Source of the DNA: Streptomyces cyaneofuscatus
GTDB taxonomy: Bacteria > Actinomycetota > Actinomycetes > Streptomycetales > Streptomycetaceae
Length of the DNA stretch: 64,000 nt
NCBI RefSeq assembly: GCF_000718135.1
Contig: NZ_JOEM01000014.1
Location: 62,001 to 126,000, forward strand
Direction of reading: 5' to 3'
Part shown: piece after piece, positions 40,403 to 49,689 of the stretch
How the letters are laid out: the number at the start of each line of letters is the position of its first letter
Numbering within the stretch: the first letter of the stretch is position 1
Translations under genes and position numbers: made by a program
The notes under the pieces: generated by a model
What the model was told of the DNA's origin: nothing
What the model saw: only the letters and a program-made list of their open reading frames with translations
Databases searched by the model: none

Positions 40403-41371
40403 TCAGGAGCTCCCCGTCAGCCCCGCCACCAGTTCGTCCGCCGCCGCGTACGGGTCCAGGTCCCCCGCAACGATGCGTTCGGCCAGGGCGTGCAGGCGGC
40501 GGTCGCCGCGCAGGTCCGCGATCCTCTCGCGGAGCGCGGTGACCGCGATCGTCTCGACCTCGTGGGACGCGCGGGCCGCGCGGCGCTCGGCCAGGACGCC
40601 GTGCTCCTCCATCCAGGCGCGGTGCTTCTCCAGGGCCTCCACGACCTCGTCGATGCCCTCGCCCCGGGCCGCGACCGTCTTCACGATCGGGGGGCGCCAG
40701 TCGCCGGGGCCGCGGGACTCCCCCAGGCCGAGCATGTGGTTCAGCTCGCGGGCGGTGGCGTCGGCGCCGTCGCGGTCGGCCTTGTTGACCACGTAGACGT
40801 CACCGATCTCCAGGATTCCGGCCTTGGCCGCCTGGATGCCGTCACCCATGCCGGGGGCGAGCAGGACGACGGAGGTGTCGGCCTGGGAGGCGATCTCCAC
40901 CTCGGACTGGCCGACGCCGACCGTCTCGACGAGGACCACGTCGCAGCCCGCCGCGTCCAGCACCCGGATCGCCTGCGGGGCCGACCAGGCGAGGCCGCCC
41001 AGGTGGCCCCGGGTGGCCATGGAGCGGATGTAGACGCCGGGGTCGGAGGCGTGGTCCGACATCCGGACCCGGTCGCCCAGCAGCGCGCCGCCGGAGAACG
41101 GCGAGGACGGGTCGACGGCCAGGACGCCGACCCGCTTGCCCGCCCGGCGGTAGGCGGAGACCAGGGCCGAGGTGGAGGTGGACTTGCCGACGCCGGGCGA
41201 GCCGGTCAGCCCGACGACGTAGGCGTGGCCGGCCAGCGGGGCCAGCGCGGCCATCACCTCCCGGAGCTGCGGGGACGCCCCCTCCACCAGCGAGATCAGC
41301 CGGGCCACCGCACGCGGCCTGCCTGCTCGCGCCTGCTCGACCAGCGTGGGGACGTCCACGTCCACGTTCAC
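40403..41371 (-). CDS. meaB: MeaB-type GTPase, chaperone of a B12-dependent acyl-CoA mutase
   Basis: A 322-residue G3E GTPase. It has Walker A Gly-Ser-Pro-Gly-Val-Gly-Lys-Ser-Thr, then Asp-Pro-Ser-Ser-Pro-Phe-Ser-Gly-Gly-Ala-Leu-Leu-Gly-Asp-Arg, Glu-Thr-Val-Gly-Val-Gly-Gln-Ser-Glu and the base-recognition Asn-Lys-Ala-Asp. MeaB proteins gate loading and repair of adenosylcobalamin on methylmalonyl- or isobutyryl-CoA mutase. No mutase is adjacent; the nearest is icmA, 17 kb away. It starts on GTG 37 nt after the thiolase stop, so the two form an operon. Confidence 0.94.
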   Translation of the reverse strand: MNVDVDVPTLVEQARAGRPRAVARLISLVEGASPQLREVMAALAPLAGHAYVVGLTGSPGVGKSTSTSALVSAYRRAGKRVGVLAVDPSSPFSGGALLGDRVRMSDHASDPGVYIRSMATRGHLGGLAWSAPQAIRVLDAAGCDVVLVETVGVGQSEVEIASQADTSVVLLAPGMGDGIQAAKAGILEIGDVYVVNKADRDGADATARELNHMLGLGESRGPGDWRPPIVKTVAARGEGIDEVVEALEKHRAWMEEHGVLAERRAARASHEVETIAVTALRERIADLRGDRRLHALAERIVAGDLDPYAAADELVAGLTGSS

Positions 41372-41408
41372 CGCTCCGTTCGCCTTGCCCTGGAACCCGT
41401 ACGGGTAC

Positions 41409-42614
41409 TTACTTGCCCGGGACGCGGATGATCAACGCGTCACCCTGACCGCCGCCGCCGCACAGCGCGGCCGCACCCGTGCCGCCGCCGCGCCGCTTCA
41501 GCTCCAGGGCCAGGTGCAGCACGACCCGGGCGCCGGACATGCCGATCGGGTGGCCGAGCGCGATGGCGCCGCCGTTGACGTTGACCTTGTCCGGGGTGAC
41601 GCCGAGGTCCTTCATGGACTGGACGGCGACGGCGGCGAAGGCCTCGTTGATCTCGATCAGGTCGAGGTCCTCGACGGCCAGGCCGTCCTTCTTCAGGGCG
41701 TGCCGGATGGCGCCCGAGGGCTGCGACTGGAGGGAGTTGTCCGGGCCCGCGACGTTTCCGTGGGCGCCGATCTCGGCGATCCACTCCAGGCCCAGCTCCT
41801 CGGCCTTCGCCTTGCTCATGACGACGACCGCGGCGGCCCCGTCGGAGATCTGCGAGGAGGTGCCCGCGGTGATCGTGCCGTCCTTGGCGAAGGCGGGGCG
41901 CAGCTTGCCGAGGGACTCGACGGTCGTCTCGGGGCGGATGCCCTCGTCCTTCGCGAAGACGACGGGCTCGCCCTTGCGCTGCGGGATCTCGACCGGGGTG
42001 ATCTCGGCCTCGAAGATCCCGTTCTTCTGGGCGGCGGCGGCCCGCTGGTGGGAGAGGGCGCCGATCTCGTCCTGGGCGGTGCGGTCGAGGCCGAGGCGGC
42101 TGTTGTGCTTCTCGGTGGACTCGCCCATGGGGATGTTCTCGTACGCGTCGGTGAGACCGTCGTAGGCCATCGAGTCGAGCATCTCGATCGCACCGTACTT
42201 GTAGCCCTCGCGGGACTTGGGGAGCAGGTGCGGGGCGTTGGTCATGGACTCCTGGCCGCCCGCGACCACGACGTCGAACTCACCGGCGCGGATGAGCTGG
42301 TCGGCGAGTGCGATGGCGTCGAGCCCGGAGAGACACACCTTGTTGATGGTGAGCGCGGGGACGTTCATCGGGATGCCGGCCTTGACGGCGGCCTGGCGGG
42401 CGGGGATCTGGCCCGCGCCGGCCTGGAGCACCTGGCCCATGATCACGTACTGGACCTGGTCGCCGCCGATACCGGCCCGGTCCAGCGCCGCCTTGATCGC
42501 GAAGCCGCCGAGGTCGGCCGCGGAGAAGCTCTTCAGGGAGCCGAGGAGACGGCCCATGGGCGTCCGGGCGCCCGCGACGATCACTGAGGTGGTGGTACCG
42601 GTCGTTGCTGGCAT
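41409..42614 (-). CDS. Acetyl-CoA C-acetyltransferase (thiolase)
   Basis: A 401-residue biosynthetic-type thiolase that joins two acetyl-CoA to acetoacetyl-CoA, or does the reverse. It has the nucleophile Cys in [24 protein letters not shown] and the C-terminal Cys-Gly-Gly-Gly-Gly-Gln-Gly-Asp. GGGG precedes the ATG. It is operonic with meaB and divergent from mce. With the 3-hydroxybutyryl-CoA dehydrogenase at 59190 it could feed the ethylmalonyl-CoA/butyryl-CoA route. Confidence 0.95.
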   Translation of the reverse strand: MPATTGTTTSVIVAGARTPMGRLLGSLKSFSAADLGGFAIKAALDRAGIGGDQVQYVIMGQVLQAGAGQIPARQAAVKAGIPMNVPALTINKVCLSGLDAIALADQLIRAGEFDVVVAGGQESMTNAPHLLPKSREGYKYGAIEMLDSMAYDGLTDAYENIPMGESTEKHNSRLGLDRTAQDEIGALSHQRAAAAQKNGIFEAEITPVEIPQRKGEPVVFAKDEGIRPETTVESLGKLRPAFAKDGTITAGTSSQISDGAAAVVVMSKAKAEELGLEWIAEIGAHGNVAGPDNSLQSQPSGAIRHALKKDGLAVEDLDLIEINEAFAAVAVQSMKDLGVTPDKVNVNGGAIALGHPIGMSGARVVLHLALELKRRGGGTGAAALCGGGGQGDALIIRVPGK

Positions 42615-42759
42615 GGGCTCGGCCCCTTGGGATCGGATGTGAACGAGGGTTTACCTGAATGTACTGAGCGGTACCGCGCCCGTCATCCGGCAGCCGGTGT
42701 GACGGCGCGCACGTTGCGTAACCGTGGCGGGAGCGGGGGTGCGAAGCCATGCTGAATCC

Positions 42760-43188
42760 ATGCTGACGCGTATCGACCACATCGGGATCGCCTGTTTCGA
42801 CCTGGACAAGACGGTGGAGTTCTACCGTGCCACGTACGGATTCAAGGTGTTCCACAGCGAGATCAACGAGGAGCAGGGCGTCCGGGAGGCCATGCTCAAG
42901 ATCAACGAGACCTCGGACGGCGGGGCTTCGTACCTCCAGCTCCTTGAGCCGACCCGGGAGGACTCGGCCGTGGGCAAGTGGCTGGCGAAAAACGGGGAGG
43001 GCGTCCACCACATCGCCTTCGGTACGGCGGATGTGGACGGGGACGCCGCGGACATCCGCGAGAAGGGCGTCCGCGTGCTGTACGACGAGCCCAGGACGGG
43101 TTCGATGGGGTCCCGGATCACGTTCCTGCACCCCAAGGACTGCCACGGCGTCCTCACCGAACTGGTCACGAGCAGCCCGGAGCACTGA
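42760..43188 (+). CDS. mce: Methylmalonyl-CoA epimerase
   Basis: A 142-residue glyoxalase-fold enzyme that interconverts the 2R and 2S forms of methylmalonyl-CoA. It has Ile-Asp-His-Ile-Gly-Ile-Ala-Cys (first metal His), Tyr-Leu-Gln-Leu-Leu-Glu-Pro, Gly-Val-His-His-Ile-Ala-Phe (second metal His) and the final Leu-Thr-Glu-Leu strand (metal Glu). I take the ATG at 42760 just before the conserved start; a GTG at 42724 is possible, and neither has a strong ribosome site. Divergent from the thiolase-meaB operon, which belongs to the same acyl-CoA network. Confidence 0.93.
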   Translation: MLTRIDHIGIACFDLDKTVEFYRATYGFKVFHSEINEEQGVREAMLKINETSDGGASYLQLLEPTREDSAVGKWLAKNGEGVHHIAFGTADVDGDAADIREKGVRVLYDEPRTGSMGSRITFLHPKDCHGVLTELVTSSPEH

Positions 43189-43199
43189 CCCGGCACATA

Positions 43200-43233
43200 C
43201 CCGGCCCGGTAGAGTGGGCGGTTCCGGGCCGGG
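43200..43233 (+). terminator. Terminator after mce
   Basis: CCCGGCCCGG at 43200-43209 pairs perfectly with CCGGGCCGGG at 43224-43233, giving a 14-nt loop. Confidence 0.65.
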
Positions 43234-43374
43234 GCCGGGTCGGGGCCGTACCGCGTCCTCGTCGTTTGTCTGTCACCATTCCCCGGGGGACCGCTCGTCG
43301 GCGAGCGGTCCTGTGCGGAGTTGCGACCAGGGTTGGGGTCTCCCCCTGCTCAATGGGGCATCCCCTGCTCGAAC

Positions 43375-43414
43375 GAAGTTGAGAGCTTGGGGAAGAAGTT
43401 GAGAGCTCGGGGAA
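43375..43414. repeat. 20-nt tandem repeat upstream of scy
   Basis: Two 20-nt units at 43375-43394 and 43395-43414 differ at one base. Each contains GAAGTTGAGAGCT followed by GGGGAA. They end 15 nt before the scy start. The motif resembles a short element I recall from many Streptomyces intergenic regions. Confidence 0.75.
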
Positions 43415-43429
43415 GGATGGGACCGCGCA

Positions 43430-46400
43430 GTGCGGGGCTACGAAAGCCAGGAGAGCCACCGAGCTGAAGACGACCATCTCTCGCGGTTCGAAGCCGAGAT
43501 GGACCGGCTGAGGACCGACCGGGAGAAGGCCGTCCAGCACGCCGAGGACCTCGGTTACCAGGTCGAGGTCTTGCGCGCCAAGCTGCACGAGGCGCGGCGC
43601 AGTCTGGCGACCCGTCCCGCCTACGACAGCGCGGACATGGGCTACCAGGCCGAGCAGATGCTGCGGAACGCGCAGATCCAGGCCGAGCAGCTGCGCAGCG
43701 ACGCCGAGCGCGAGCTGCGCGAGGCCCGGGCCCAGACGCAGCGCATACTCCAGGAGCACGCCGAGCATCAGGCGCGCCTCCAGGCGGAGTTGCACAACGA
43801 GGCCGTCCAGCGCAGGCAGCAGCTCGACCAGGAGCTGGCCGAGCGCCGGCAGACCGTCGAGTCGCACGTCAACGAGAACGTCGCCTGGGCCGAGCAGCTG
43901 CGGGCCCGCACCGAGTCGCAGGCCCGCCGCCTGCTGGACGAGTCCCGCGCCGAGGCCGAGCAGGCGCTCGCCGCCGCCCGGGCCGAGGCCGCCCGGGTGG
44001 CCGAGGAGACCCGGCAGCGCGTCGGCTCGGAGGCCGAGAGCGCCCGGGCCGAAGCCGAAGCGATCCTGCTGCGCGCCCGCAAGGACGCCGAGCGCATGCT
44101 CGGCGCCGCCTCCGCGCAGGCCCAGGAGGCCACCAGCCACGCGGAGCAGCTGCGCTCCAGCACCACCGCGGAGACCTCGCAGGCCCGCCAGCAGACGGCC
44201 GAGCTGAACCGGGCCGCCGAGCAGCGGCTCCAGGAGGCCGAGACCCGGCTGCGCGAATCCCGTCTCGAGGCCGAGAAGGTCCTCGCCGAGGCGAAGGACG
44301 CGGCCGCCAAGAAGCTGGCCGCCTCCGAGTCGCAGAACGAGCAGCGCACCCGTACCGCCAAGTCGGAGATCGCCCGGCTGGTCGGCGAGGCCACCAAGAG
44401 CGCCGAGACGCTCAAGGAGGAGGCCGAGCAAGCCCTCGCCGACGCCCGCGCCGAGGCCGAGCGCGTGGTCGCCGAGGCGGCCGAGAAGGCCCGTACGGTG
44501 GCCGCCGAGGACGCCGCCGCCCAGCTCGCCAAGGCCGCCCGCTCCGCCGAGGAGGTCCTCACCAAGGCCTCCGAGGACGCGCGGTCGACGACGAGGGCCG
44601 CGAGCGAGGAAGCCGAGCGGATCCGCCGCGAGGCGGAGGCCGAGGCGGACCGGCTGCGCGGCGAGGCCGCCGAGCAGGCGGACGAGCTCAAGGGCGCGGC
44701 CAAGGACGACACCAAGGAGTACCGGGCCAAGACGGTCGAGCTCCAGGAGGAGGCCCGCCGGCTGCGCGGCGAGGCCGAGCAGCTGCGCTCCGAGGCGGTC
44801 GCCGAGGGCGAGCGCATCCGGGGCGAGGCCCGCCGTGAGGCGGTCCAGCAGCTGGAGGAGGGCGCGCGCAAGGCGGAGGAGCTGCTGACCGAGGCCCGCT
44901 CCGATGCGGACGAGCTGCGCACCAAGGCGAACGGCGAGAGCGAGCGCATCCGCGCCGAGGCCGCCGAGCGCGCGGCCACCCTGCGCAAGCAGGCCGAGGA
45001 GACGCTGGAGCGCACCCGCGCCGAGGCCGACAAGCTGCGGGCCGAGGCCGAGGAGCAGGCGGAGGCCACCACAGCCGAGGCCGAGCGGGCCGCCGCCGAG
45101 CTGCGCGAGGAGACCGAGCGCGCGGTCGCCGCCCGGCAGGCCGAGGCCGCCGACGAGCTGAACCGGCTGCACACCGAGGCGGAGACCCGGCTCGCCGCCG
45201 CCGAGGAGGCCCTCGGCGAGGCGCGTACGGAGGCGGAGCGGATCCGCCGCGAGACGAACGAGGAGGCCGAGCGGCAGCGCGCCGAGGCCGCCGAGCGCGT
45301 CCGTACGCTGACCGAGCAGGCCGAGGCGGAGGCCGAGCGGCTCCGTGACGAGGCCGCGGCGGACGCCTCGCAGTCGCGTGCCGAGGGCGAGAACATCGCC
45401 GTACGGCTGCGGAGCGAGGCCGCCGCCGAGGCCGAGCGGCTGAAGACCGAGGCGCAGGAGACCGCCGACCGGGTGCGGGCCGAGGCCGCGGCCGCCGCCG
45501 AGCGGGTCGGGGCCGAGGCGGCCGAGGCGCTGGAGGCCGCCCAGGAGGAGGCCACGCGCCGCCGCCGGGAGGCCGAGGAAATTCTCGGCGCCGCCCGTAC
45601 GGAAGCGGGCCAGGAGCGCGAGCGGGCCCGCGAGCAGAGCGAGGAGCTGCTGGCCTCCGCCCGTAAGCGGGTGGAGGAGGCGCAGGCCGAGGCGCAGCGG
45701 CTGGTCGAGGAGGCGGACGCCCGGGCGACCGAGCTGGTCTCGGCGGCCGAGCAGACCGCCCAGCAGGTGCGGGACTCCGTCTCCGGCCTCCAGGAGCAGG
45801 CCGAGGAGGAGATCGCCGGGCTGCGCTCGACGGCGGAGCATGTCGCGGAGCGCACCCGTACCGAGGCGCAGGAGGAGGCGGACCGGGTCCGCGCCGACGC
45901 GCACGCCGAGCGGGAGCGGGCCGTCGAGGACGCCGTACGCCTGCGCCAGGAGGCGAACGAGGAGGCGGCCCGGCTCCGGCAGGAGGCCCACGACGAGACC
46001 GAGGCGGCCAAGGCGCTGGCCGAGCGGACGGTCTCCGACGCGATCACCGAGTCCGAGCGGCTGCGCGCGGACACCTCGGAGTACAGCCAGCGGGTGCGTA
46101 CGGAGGCGTCGAACGCCCTCGCCTCGGCGGAGCAGGACGCGTCGAAGGCCCGGGCCGAGGCGCGGCAGGACGCCAACCGGATCCGTTCGGAGGCGGCGGC
46201 CCAGTCGGACCGGCTCATCGGTGAGTCGACGACCGAGAGCGAGCGCATCCGCAACGAGGCCGCCCAGGCGTCCGAGCAGCTCGTCGTCGAGGCCACGACG
46301 GAGGCCAACCGGCGCCGCAAGGACGGAGCCGAGCAGGCCGACCGGATGCTGGCCGAGGCCACCGAGGAGGCCGAGCGGCTCCGTACGGAGGCGGCCGAGC

Positions 46401-47323
46401 ACCTCGGCTCCGCGCAGGAGCACGCCGCCCGCACCCGCGAGGAGGCCGAACGGCTGCGCAGCGAGGCGGAGTCGGCGGCGGAGGAGCTGAACTCGCAGGC
46501 CCGGCAGGAGGCGGACCGGGTGCTGGACGAGGCGCGCGAGGCAGCGGCCAAGCGCCGGGCGGACGCGGCGGAGCAGGCGGACCAGCTCATCAACAAGGCC
46601 CGCGAGGAGGCGCTGCGTACGGCCACCGAGGCCGAGACGCAGGCCGACACGATGGTCGGCGCGGCCCGGAAGGAGGCCGAGCGGATCACCTCGGAGGCGA
46701 CGGTCGAGGGCAACACCCTCGTGGAGCGCTCCCGTGCGGACGCCGACGAGCTGCTGGTCGGCGCCCGGCGTGACGCGACCCAGATCCGGGAGCGGGCCGA
46801 GGAGTTGCGGGCCCGGCTGGAGAGCGAGATCGAGGAGCTCCACGAGCGGGCCCGCCGCGAGACGTCCGAGCAGATGAAGACCGCCGGCGAGCGCGTCGAC
46901 AACCTGATGAAGGCGGCGACCGAGCAGCGCGACGAGGCCGAGGCGAAGGCCAAGGAGCTGATCGCGGAGGCCAATTCGGAGGCGAGCAAGGTCCGGATCG
47001 CCGCGGTGAAGCGGGCCGAGTCGCTGCTGAAGGAGGCCGAGACCAAGAAGGCCGGGCTGATCCGCGAGGCGGAGAAGCTGCGGGCCGACGCGGCGGCCGA
47101 GGCCGAGAAGACGGTCGCCGAGGGCAAACGCGAGCTGGATGTCCTGGTGCGCAGGCGCGAGGACATCAATACGGAGATCTCCCGTGTCCAGGACGTGCTG
47201 GAGGCGTTGGAGTCTTTCGAGACTCCGGGCGGCGGCGCGAAACCGGTGCCCGGCCCGTCGGGAGGCGGCAAGGCTCCCGCGGCGGCGGGCACGCGCTCGG
47301 GGGGCAAGTCCTCGGAGAGGTAG
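43430..47323 (+). CDS. scy: Scy, long coiled-coil organiser of hyphal tip growth
   Basis: A 1297-residue protein, almost wholly Glu/Ala/Arg-rich coiled coil. A short N-terminal non-repeat part (1-80) has Phe-Glu-Ala-Glu-Met-Asp-Arg-Leu and Leu-Gly-Tyr-Gln-Val-Glu-Val-Leu-Arg. Long arrays of related segments such as Ala-Glu-Ala-Glu-Arg-Leu-Arg follow. Scy assembles the polarisome with DivIVA and FilP and sets the number of tips. It is followed by filP, as in S. coelicolor (SCO5397/5396 as I recall). The start is GTG 43430; the ribosome site is weak. Confidence 0.95.
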   Translation: MRGYESQESHRAEDDHLSRFEAEMDRLRTDREKAVQHAEDLGYQVEVLRAKLHEARRSLATRPAYDSADMGYQAEQMLRNAQIQAEQLRSDAERELREARAQTQRILQEHAEHQARLQAELHNEAVQRRQQLDQELAERRQTVESHVNENVAWAEQLRARTESQARRLLDESRAEAEQALAAARAEAARVAEETRQRVGSEAESARAEAEAILLRARKDAERMLGAASAQAQEATSHAEQLRSSTTAETSQARQQTAELNRAAEQRLQEAETRLRESRLEAEKVLAEAKDAAAKKLAASESQNEQRTRTAKSEIARLVGEATKSAETLKEEAEQALADARAEAERVVAEAAEKARTVAAEDAAAQLAKAARSAEEVLTKASEDARSTTRAASEEAERIRREAEAEADRLRGEAAEQADELKGAAKDDTKEYRAKTVELQEEARRLRGEAEQLRSEAVAEGERIRGEARREAVQQLEEGARKAEELLTEARSDADELRTKANGESERIRAEAAERAATLRKQAEETLERTRAEADKLRAEAEEQAEATTAEAERAAAELREETERAVAARQAEAADELNRLHTEAETRLAAAEEALGEARTEAERIRRETNEEAERQRAEAAERVRTLTEQAEAEAERLRDEAAADASQSRAEGENIAVRLRSEAAAEAERLKTEAQETADRVRAEAAAAAERVGAEAAEALEAAQEEATRRRREAEEILGAARTEAGQERERAREQSEELLASARKRVEEAQAEAQRLVEEADARATELVSAAEQTAQQVRDSVSGLQEQAEEEIAGLRSTAEHVAERTRTEAQEEADRVRADAHAERERAVEDAVRLRQEANEEAARLRQEAHDETEAAKALAERTVSDAITESERLRADTSEYSQRVRTEASNALASAEQDASKARAEARQDANRIRSEAAAQSDRLIGESTTESERIRNEAAQASEQLVVEATTEANRRRKDGAEQADRMLAEATEEAERLRTEAAEHLGSAQEHAARTREEAERLRSEAESAAEELNSQARQEADRVLDEAREAAAKRRADAAEQADQLINKAREEALRTATEAETQADTMVGAARKEAERITSEATVEGNTLVERSRADADELLVGARRDATQIRERAEELRARLESEIEELHERARRETSEQMKTAGERVDNLMKAATEQRDEAEAKAKELIAEANSEASKVRIAAVKRAESLLKEAETKKAGLIREAEKLRADAAAEAEKTVAEGKRELDVLVRRREDINTEISRVQDVLEALESFETPGGGAKPVPGPSGGGKAPAAAGTRSGGKSSER

Positions 47324-47613
47324 CGGTCGTACGGGGGGCGGCGCGGCGGAGAACGTACGGGGGATGGCGGAAGCCGTACGGGGGGAGCAGCAGACGTACG
47401 GGGGAGAACAGAGCAGGATGTCCGGGGCGGCAGGCGTACGGGGGCGCGTGCTTCGTCATGGACATTCAAACCTTCGAGTGGCAAGCACTCCGGGGGTCAG
47501 CCACTCAAAAGGGGTGTCATTCTCCAGATCAAACCAGTATCTGCACGCTGACACGCCGCTATGGCCCCTAGGATTCCCTTATCACCTCACCGGTCTCATT
47601 CGACAGGAACCCC
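47324..47613 (+). promoter_or_regulatory. scy-filP intergenic region with CGTACGGGGG array
   Basis: 290 bases without a gene. CGTACGGGGG occurs five times (47328, 47354, 47375, 47395 and 47435), at intervals of 26, 21, 20 and 40 nt, so close to multiples of two helical turns. The final 100 bases are more AT-rich and probably hold the filP promoter. Confidence 0.55.
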
Positions 47614-48552
47614 ATGAGTGACCCTTCCTCCCCCTTCGGCTTCGAGCTCGTGCGACGTGGTTACGACCGCGGTCAGGTGGACGACCGCATCACCAAGCTC
47701 GTCGCCGACCGTGACAGTGCCCTGGCGCGCATCACGTCTCTGGAAAAGCGCATCGAGGAACTGCACCTCGAAACGCAGAACGCCCAGGCCCAGGTGAACG
47801 ACGCCGAGCCGTCGTACGCCGGGCTCGGTGCACGTGTCGAGAAGATCCTCCGCCTCGCCGAGGAGGAGGCCAAGGACCTGCGTGAGGAGGCCCGCCGCGC
47901 CGCCGAGCAGCACCGCGAGCTGGCCGAGTCGGCCGCCCAGCAGGTGCGCAACGACGCGGAGTCCTTCGCGGCCGAGCGCAAGTCGAAGGCCGAGGACGAG
48001 GGCGTCCGCATCGTCGAGAAGGCGCAGGGCGAGGCGAACACGCTCCGCTCCGACGCCCAGAAGGACGCCCAGCAGAAGCGCGAGGAGGCGGACGCCCTCT
48101 TCGAGGAGACCCGCGCCAAGGCCGCGCAGGCCGCCGCCGACTTCGAGACGAACCTCGCCAAGCGGCGCGAGCAGTCGGAGCGCGACCTCGCGTCCCGTCA
48201 GGCCAAGGCCGAGAAGCGTCTCGCCGAGATCGAGCACCGCGCCGAGCAGCTCCGCCTGGAGGCCGAGAAGCTCCGCACGGACGCCGAGCGCCGGGCCCGT
48301 CAGACGGTGGAGACCGCGCAGCGCCAGGCCGAGGACATCGTGGCCGACGCCAACGCCAAGGCCGACCGGATCCGCAGCGAGTCCGAGCGCGAGCTGGCGG
48401 CGCTCACCAACCGCCGCGACTCGATCAACGCGCAGCTGACCAACGTCCGCGAGATGCTGGCGACGCTGACCGGTGCCGCGGTGGCCGCCGCCGGCTCCCC
48501 GGTGGACGACGAGCCCGCCCAGCGCGGTGTTCCGGCCCAGCAGACCCGCTGA
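47614..48552 (+). CDS. filP: FilP, intermediate-filament-like coiled-coil protein
   Basis: A 312-residue rod protein that forms a cytoskeletal network giving hyphae stiffness and interacts with DivIVA and Scy. The N-terminus Gly-Phe-Glu-Leu-Val-Arg-Arg-Gly-Tyr-Asp-Arg-Gly-Gln-Val-Asp resembles the DivIVA start motif. A short coil, a Ser-Tyr-Ala-Gly-Leu-Gly break (about 66-72) and a long Ala/Glu/Arg coiled coil to about 280 follow. The C-terminal tail (285-312) is non-helical. AGGAA precedes the ATG. It lies 290 nt after scy, probably with its own promoter. Confidence 0.95.
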   Translation: MSDPSSPFGFELVRRGYDRGQVDDRITKLVADRDSALARITSLEKRIEELHLETQNAQAQVNDAEPSYAGLGARVEKILRLAEEEAKDLREEARRAAEQHRELAESAAQQVRNDAESFAAERKSKAEDEGVRIVEKAQGEANTLRSDAQKDAQQKREEADALFEETRAKAAQAAADFETNLAKRREQSERDLASRQAKAEKRLAEIEHRAEQLRLEAEKLRTDAERRARQTVETAQRQAEDIVADANAKADRIRSESERELAALTNRRDSINAQLTNVREMLATLTGAAVAAAGSPVDDEPAQRGVPAQQTR

Positions 48553-48570
48553 CCCCGGAGCGGCTCCTTT

Positions 48571-48613
48571 CCGCGCGCCCGGTTCCGCCTTTGTGGTGGC
48601 GCCGGGCGCGCGG
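48571..48613. terminator. Terminator after filP
   Basis: CCGCGCGCCCGG at 48571-48582 pairs perfectly with CCGGGCGCGCGG at 48602-48613 (12 bp, 19-nt loop). Confidence 0.78.
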
Positions 48614-48619
48614 CCGTTC

Positions 48620-48625
48620 TAGCGT
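48620..48625 (+). promoter_or_regulatory. -10 element of the first ABC operon, leaderless spacing
   Basis: TAGCGT ends 6 nt before the ATG at 48632 and directly follows the filP terminator. No ribosome site is present. Confidence 0.5.
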
Positions 48626-48631
48626 GTCCGC

Positions 48632-49684
48632 ATGATCGAGCTCGAGGGACTGACCAAACGATTCGGCAGCAAGGTTGCCGTCGACCATCTGACGTGCCAG
48701 GTCAGGCCGGGTATGGTGACCGGTTTTCTGGGCCCCAACGGGGCGGGCAAATCGACCACCATGCGCATGATGCTCGATCTGGACAACCCGACCAGCGGTA
48801 CGGTGCGCATCGACGGCAAGCACTACCACGAGCTGCAGGAACCGCTGAAGTACATCGGAGCGTTGCTCGACGCCAAGTCGATGCACGGCGGCCGCAGCGC
48901 GTACAACAACCTGCTCTGTCTGGCGCAGAGCAACCGCATCCCGAGCAGCCGGGTCGACGAGGTGCTCGACACCGTCGGTCTGAGCGGGGTGGCGAAGAAG
49001 AAGTCCAAGGGCTTCTCCCTCGGCATGGGCCAGCGCCTCGGCATCGCCTCCGCGCTGCTGGGCGACCCTGAGATCCTGATGTTCGACGAACCGGTCAACG
49101 GCCTGGACCCCGAGGGGATCCACTGGATCCGCAACCTGATGAAGGCGCTCGCCGCCGAGGGCCGGACCATCTTCGTCTCGTCCCACCTGATGAGCGAAAT
49201 GGCGCTGACCGCCGACCATTTGATCGTGATCGGCCAGGGCAGGCTGCTCGCCGACACCTCGATGGCGGACTTCATCCACGAGAACTCCCGCAGTTACGTA
49301 CGGCTGCGCTCGCCGCAGCAGGAGCGGCTGCGGGACGTCCTGCACCAGGAGGGCTTCACCGCCGTCGAGGCGGACGGCGGCACCCTGGAGATCGACGGCG
49401 CCACCACCGAGGAGCTCGGTGAGCTGGCGGCCCGTCACCAGGTCGTGCTGCATGAGCTGAGCTCCCAGCGGGCCTCCCTGGAGGAGGCGTTCATGCAGAT
49501 GACCGCCGGCTCCGTGGAGTACCACGCCCACTCCGGACCGGGCGGCGCCGAACCCCCGCCGACGGTGGGGGCGGGCTGGGGCGAGGGCTGGCAGCAGCCG
49601 GGCGGGACCGCCGCACCCGGCACCACCGCACCGGGCACCACCACGCCCGGCTCCGTCGACGGCACCGAGAACAAGGGGGCCTGA
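48632..49684 (+). CDS. ABC transporter ATP-binding protein (ABC-2 type, pair 1)
   Basis: A 350-residue ATPase. Walker A is Gly-Pro-Asn-Gly-Ala-Gly-Lys-Ser (34-41). The signature region is a degenerate Phe-Ser-Leu-Gly-Met-Gly-Gln-Arg. Walker B is Ile-Leu-Met-Phe-Asp-Glu-Pro, and the switch His is in Val-Ser-Ser-His. The family resembles bacitracin/lantibiotic exporter subunits. The last 40 residues are a Gly/Thr/Pro-rich tail without catalytic motifs. A leaderless-type promoter precedes it and the permease follows 5 nt later. The substrate is unknown. The pair at 50633-52683 is a close paralogue. Confidence 0.92.
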   Translation: MIELEGLTKRFGSKVAVDHLTCQVRPGMVTGFLGPNGAGKSTTMRMMLDLDNPTSGTVRIDGKHYHELQEPLKYIGALLDAKSMHGGRSAYNNLLCLAQSNRIPSSRVDEVLDTVGLSGVAKKKSKGFSLGMGQRLGIASALLGDPEILMFDEPVNGLDPEGIHWIRNLMKALAAEGRTIFVSSHLMSEMALTADHLIVIGQGRLLADTSMADFIHENSRSYVRLRSPQQERLRDVLHQEGFTAVEADGGTLEIDGATTEELGELAARHQVVLHELSSQRASLEEAFMQMTAGSVEYHAHSGPGGAEPPPTVGAGWGEGWQQPGGTAAPGTTAPGTTTPGSVDGTENKGA

Positions 49685-49689
49685 CGACG

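Noticed and set aside
43166..46843. Second long minus-strand open frame (1225 codons) opposite scy
   Set aside because: Leu/Gly/Arg low-complexity shadow in a different frame; it also runs through the mce-scy intergenic region.
43430..47323. Regular repeats inside scy considered as a CRISPR or satellite array
   Set aside because: Repeats follow the coiled-coil codon pattern, have no constant repeat with unique spacers, and stay in frame.
43768..47484. Very long minus-strand open frame (over 1200 codons) opposite scy
   Set aside because: It is the Ser/Arg/Ala shadow of the GC-rich coiled-coil gene. There is no plausible ribosome site or domain, and the plus-strand protein is Scy.
47338..47621. 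Possible small gene in the scy-filP gap
   Set aside because: The open frame is built from the CGTACGGGGG repeats, has no ribosome site, and runs into the filP start.
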